Shown in pieces: positions 4,984 to 7,558 of a stretch of 7,558 nt of DNA. Position 1 is the first letter of the stretch, and each line of letters starts with the position of its first letter. The notes beneath the pieces are model-generated. The model made no database searches. It saw only the letters and a program-made list of their open reading frames with translations, and was not told where the DNA came from. The translations under genes and the position numbers were made by a program. This stretch comes from Flemingiibacterium sp045632605. GTDB lineage: Bacteria; Bacillota; Clostridia; Oscillospirales; CAG-272. The stretch lies in the NCBI GenBank assembly GCA_045632605.1, contig JAZQXA010000047.1:1-7558 (forward strand), in the 5' to 3' direction.

Positions 4984-5802
4984 ATGGCTTCTTTTTCATA
5001 TGATATTATAACCAGCCGCAATAATTCGCTGATCACGCGTATGGCGAAGCTTTCCGACAAAAAGTACCGCGATAAAGAGGGACTTTTCCGGCTTGACGGT
5101 GTTAAGCTCTTTTCGGAAGCGGTTTCAAGCGGAATTCAGACGGAATATATTTTTATTGCGGAGTCAAAGCGCAAAAAATTGCTCCAGGAGCTGTCGGCAG
5201 AGCTTGAAGCGGCAGCGGGGGCGGTTGTTACCGTTTCCGACGAGGTGATTGACAAGCTTACCGACGAAGCCGCACCGCAGGGGATTGTTGCTGTGGCGAA
5301 AAAGTTTTCGGCGGATGAAGCGGCTATTCCATTGACGGAGGATTTTCGCTCGATGTATCTTTCGTCGATACGTGACCCCGGAAATCTCGGAACGATGATA
5401 CGCACCGCTTATGCTTTTGGCGTGGGGCGTGTGTTTATAAGCTCCGACTGTGCGGATGTGTATTCGCCAAAAACGGTACGCGCTTCGATGGGAACGTTGT
5501 TCCGTCAGCCGATATCGCTTGTTGGTGATGAAATTCAGTTTGCCCGACACGCCCGTGAGGTTGGCTGTGAGCTTTATGCGGCGGCACTCAGGTGTGATGC
5601 CAAAAAGCTCGGTACATTCGAGATTCCAAAACGTGTCTGCTTTGCGATAGGCAATGAAGGACACGGACTTTCGGCAGAGTTTATTGACAGCTGCAGCTCG
5701 GCGGTGTTTATCCCGATGACTGCCGGCTGTGAGTCGCTAAATGCGGCTATGGCAGCAACGGTTATCATGTGGGAAATGCAGCGAGGTCTGCTTGCTGATT
5801 GA
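4984..5802 (+). CDS. SpoU/TrmH family RNA 2'-O-methyltransferase
   Basis: A 272-residue SPOUT-class enzyme predicted to transfer a methyl group from S-adenosylmethionine to a ribose 2'-OH in rRNA or tRNA. The N-terminal substrate-binding domain (about 1-110) includes KLSDKKYRDKEGLFRLDG and the conserved APQGIVAVAKK (97-107). The knotted catalytic domain carries motif 1, RDPGNLGTMIRTA (130-142, with the expected catalytic Arg140), motif 2, SPKTVRASMGTLFRQP (161-176), and motif 3, AIGNEGHGLS (221-230) with PMTAGCESLNAAMA (244-257). The exact nucleotide target cannot be assigned. AAAGGAG (4971-4977) stands 6 bases before the ATG. Placement just after rplT resembles the rplT-SpoU gene order common in Firmicutes. 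It is the first of three closely spaced genes, with nagA 18 bases downstream. Confidence 0.93.
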   Translation: MASFSYDIITSRNNSLITRMAKLSDKKYRDKEGLFRLDGVKLFSEAVSSGIQTEYIFIAESKRKKLLQELSAELEAAAGAVVTVSDEVIDKLTDEAAPQGIVAVAKKFSADEAAIPLTEDFRSMYLSSIRDPGNLGTMIRTAYAFGVGRVFISSDCADVYSPKTVRASMGTLFRQPISLVGDEIQFARHAREVGCELYAAALRCDAKKLGTFEIPKRVCFAIGNEGHGLSAEFIDSCSSAVFIPMTAGCESLNAAMAATVIMWEMQRGLLAD

Positions 5803-5820
5803 TGTTTTGGGGAAATTAAA

Positions 5821-6966
5821 ATGAAAACAGCTTTTATTAACGCGAAAATATATAACACCGCGAAGAAATGCTTTGAGGACGGAACGCTTTATATTGAAGA
5901 CGGCATAATTACCGCTCCGGCTGCAGTCGATGAAACTATTGACTGCGGCGGCGCTTATATGATTCCGGGACTTGTTGACGTTCATACCCACGGACGTATT
6001 TTGCTCCGATGGGATTATGCGGATGCCGATGCGGCGATTGCTTTGGCGAAATCGTATGCCGCTGTCGGTACAACCTCTGTGCTCGGTACATTCGGCACTA
6101 CAACCTGCGACGAATATATGTATTCAATTAACGGAATCAAGGCAGCGCGGGCACGTCAGAATAAGGAAGCTATAGGCGCAAACATTCTCGGCATTCATTT
6201 TGAAGCGAGATATCTTAACCCCAAGCGCGGCGGTGCACATGAAAGACATCTGCTTTCCGGACTTGATTCGGATGAGATTGCAGGATATATCGATAGCATG
6301 AAAAAAGGTGACGAGTCGGCTCTTTTCCATCTCACCTGTGCTCCCGAAATGGAAAACGGCGAGGATTTTGTAAAGACAGCCGTTTCTCACGGTGCAACTG
6401 TCGGAATCGGTCACAGTGCCGCAACCTATGATGAATGTCTTTCTGCAATAGAGTGGGGTGCTCGGTCGTTCACTCATCTTTACAATGCTATGAGCCCGTT
6501 TGCCCACCGTGAGCCAGGTTGTGTTGGTGCGGCATTTGATACACAGGCTTATGCGGAGCTGATATGCGACGGATGCCATGTTGTACCTGCGGTCGTTCGT
6601 ACCACATTCCGCGCAAAACAGCCCGACAAGCTCGTTATTATCACAGATTCGAGCAAGGCAACCGGAATGGCGCCCGGCGTTTACGGTGACTGCGATACCC
6701 GAAACGGTAAAGTGGGAATCTGGCATGACGGCGTTACAATTAACGGAAGCATTATCGATATGTTCACCGGAATGATGAACTTTAAGGAATTCACCGGAAT
6801 CACGCTTGAAGAAGCGATTCCGTATGCAACAATAAATCCGGCAAAAATGGTCGGAGCGGACGGTTTAGTCGGCTCACTTGATGCCGGGAAATATGCGGAT
6901 TTTATTCTGCTTGGCGATGATATGTCAAGTCAAAGCGTATATGTCCGCGGAGTTAAACAGAACTAA
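5821..6966 (+). CDS. nagA: N-acetylglucosamine-6-phosphate deacetylase
   Basis: A 381-residue amidohydrolase of normal NagA length, predicted to remove acetate from GlcNAc-6-phosphate during amino-sugar use or cell wall recycling in the cytoplasm. A small beta domain formed by both ends flanks the TIM barrel. Metal and catalytic motifs are PGLVDVHTHG (49-58, His55 and His57), IHFEARYLNPKRGGAH (125-140, Glu128), GIGHSAA (195-201, His198), THLYNAMSPFAHREPG (218-233, His219), DGCH (250-253) and the catalytic Asp276 in ITDSSKATG. NGSIIDM (308-314) and ATINPAKMVG, then GSLDAGKYADFILL near the end, complete the family pattern. The common HxEGP motif reads HFEAR, which may mark a subfamily. The ribosome site is GGGGAAA about 5-8 bases before the ATG. 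No other amino-sugar genes are in view; its neighbours are translation-related genes. Confidence 0.9.
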   Translation: MKTAFINAKIYNTAKKCFEDGTLYIEDGIITAPAAVDETIDCGGAYMIPGLVDVHTHGRILLRWDYADADAAIALAKSYAAVGTTSVLGTFGTTTCDEYMYSINGIKAARARQNKEAIGANILGIHFEARYLNPKRGGAHERHLLSGLDSDEIAGYIDSMKKGDESALFHLTCAPEMENGEDFVKTAVSHGATVGIGHSAATYDECLSAIEWGARSFTHLYNAMSPFAHREPGCVGAAFDTQAYAELICDGCHVVPAVVRTTFRAKQPDKLVIITDSSKATGMAPGVYGDCDTRNGKVGIWHDGVTINGSIIDMFTGMMNFKEFTGITLEEAIPYATINPAKMVGADGLVGSLDAGKYADFILLGDDMSSQSVYVRGVKQN

Positions 6967-6983
6967 TAAAGGAGGCTACTGCA

Positions 6984-7558
6984 ATGTGTAACTGTCCAAA
7001 CCACGATAAAGGAAAATATTATATAACCACCGCGATTGCGTACGGCTCGGGAAAGCCGCATATCGGTAATACCTATGAGGTAATTATGACCGATGCGGTT
7101 GCTCGCCGTAAGCGTCAGGAGGGATACGACGTATTCTTCATGACCGGTACAGACGAGCACGGAATGAAGATTGAAAATCTTGCAAAGGATAAGGGTGTTT
7201 CGCCAAAAGAATACGTTGATAATGTCGCAGAGATAATCAAGGGCATTTGGGACGGAGTCGGCGCATCCTATGACAAATTCATCCGTACCACCGATGATTA
7301 TCACGAAGAAACCGTGGCAAAGGTATTTAAGAAGCTATATGAGCAGGGCGATATTTACAAGGGCTCTTATGAGGGCTGGTACTGCGTTCCCTGCGAGTCG
7401 TTTTTCACTGATACCCAGGCGGTTGACGGAAAATGTCCCGACTGCGGACGTCCCGTTGAGAAGGCTAAGGAGGAGGCTTACTTCTTCAAGATGTCAAAGT
7501 ACGCCGACCGTCTTATCAAGCACATAGAGGAGAACCCCGAGTTCATCGAACCCGAATC
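6984..7558 (+). CDS. metG: methionyl-tRNA synthetase, N-terminal part (3' end cut by window)
   Basis: The first 191 codons of MetRS, which charges tRNA-Met with methionine; the frame stays open to the window edge. GGAGG (6971-6975) lies 8 bases before the ATG and 17 bases separate it from nagA, which suggests co-transcription. Class I synthetase features are TTAIAYGSGKPHIGNTYEV (15-33; HIGN is the HIGH-box variant at 26-29) and FFMTGTDEHGMKIE (51-64). A zinc-type insertion has Cys134-X2-Cys137 and Cys151-X2-Cys154. The KMSKS loop and anticodon domain lie beyond the window. The N-terminus begins MCNCPNHDKGKYY, a short extension with two cysteines and a histidine ahead of the usual start of the fold. 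Identity is secure; the full length and a possible C-terminal tRNA-binding domain are not visible. Confidence 0.96.
   Translation, partial: MCNCPNHDKGKYYITTAIAYGSGKPHIGNTYEVIMTDAVARRKRQEGYDVFFMTGTDEHGMKIENLAKDKGVSPKEYVDNVAEIIKGIWDGVGASYDKFIRTTDDYHEETVAKVFKKLYEQGDIYKGSYEGWYCVPCESFFTDTQAVDGKCPDCGRPVEKAKEEAYFFKMSKYADRLIKHIEENPEFIEPE

Noticed and set aside
5164..5664. 166-codon open frame on the minus strand inside the SpoU-type methyltransferase gene
   Set aside because: It is a shadow of an intact, motif-complete gene, and its Arg/His/Asn-rich translation is typical of antisense reading.
6124..6726. 200-codon open frame on the minus strand inside nagA
   Set aside because: It lies fully antisense to a clear nagA gene, has no ribosome site or promoter I can see, and its translation looks like no known family.

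Overview
This 7.6-kb window reads as ordinary core chromosome from a low-to-mid GC Firmicute. It most likely comes from Clostridia, in or near the Oscillospiraceae/Ruminococcaceae; that placement is inferred from protein style and gene order, not from a search. The supporting signs are strong AGGAG-type ribosome sites, textbook sigma-A promoters, a clostridial-type GAPDH, a SpoIVFB-like membrane protease, and an infC-rpmI-rplT operon behind an attenuator leader. I see no phage, transposon, CRISPR array, tRNA or rRNA, and no intergenic gap longer than 300 bases.

Layout. Bases 1-652 hold the C-terminal part of GAPDH (gap), closed by a strong intrinsic terminator. Convergent to it is a two-gene minus-strand operon (731-1602): a 97-residue single-pass membrane protein, then an M50 site-2 protease that overlaps it by 4 bases (ATGA). 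A sigma-E-like promoter may precede this pair. Next comes a plus-strand MATE efflux transporter (1751-3133) with its own consensus promoter, and a convergent 87-residue glycine-rich membrane protein (3168-3431, minus). The two share a perfect hairpin terminator. The 288-bp divergent region 3432-3719 carries back-to-back consensus promoters and the infC leader.

The translation operon infC-rpmI-rplT (3720-4929) makes IF3, L35 and L20. Its leader contains an intrinsic terminator just before the infC ribosome site, and an upstream strand that can pair with this terminator over about 13 bp. This fits L20-dependent attenuation. infC appears to start at AUU, which would add the classic IF3 autoregulation. 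After a terminator comes a tightly spaced set on the same strand (gaps of 18 and 17 bases): a SpoU/TrmH-type RNA methyltransferase, an N-acetylglucosamine-6-phosphate deacetylase (nagA), and the first 191 codons of methionyl-tRNA synthetase (metG), cut by the window edge.

The parts most worth a second look are regulatory rather than new gene systems: the infC attenuator with its mutually exclusive folds, the AUU start, and the coupled small membrane protein and site-2 protease pair with a possible sporulation promoter. I found no convincing undescribed multi-gene system here.
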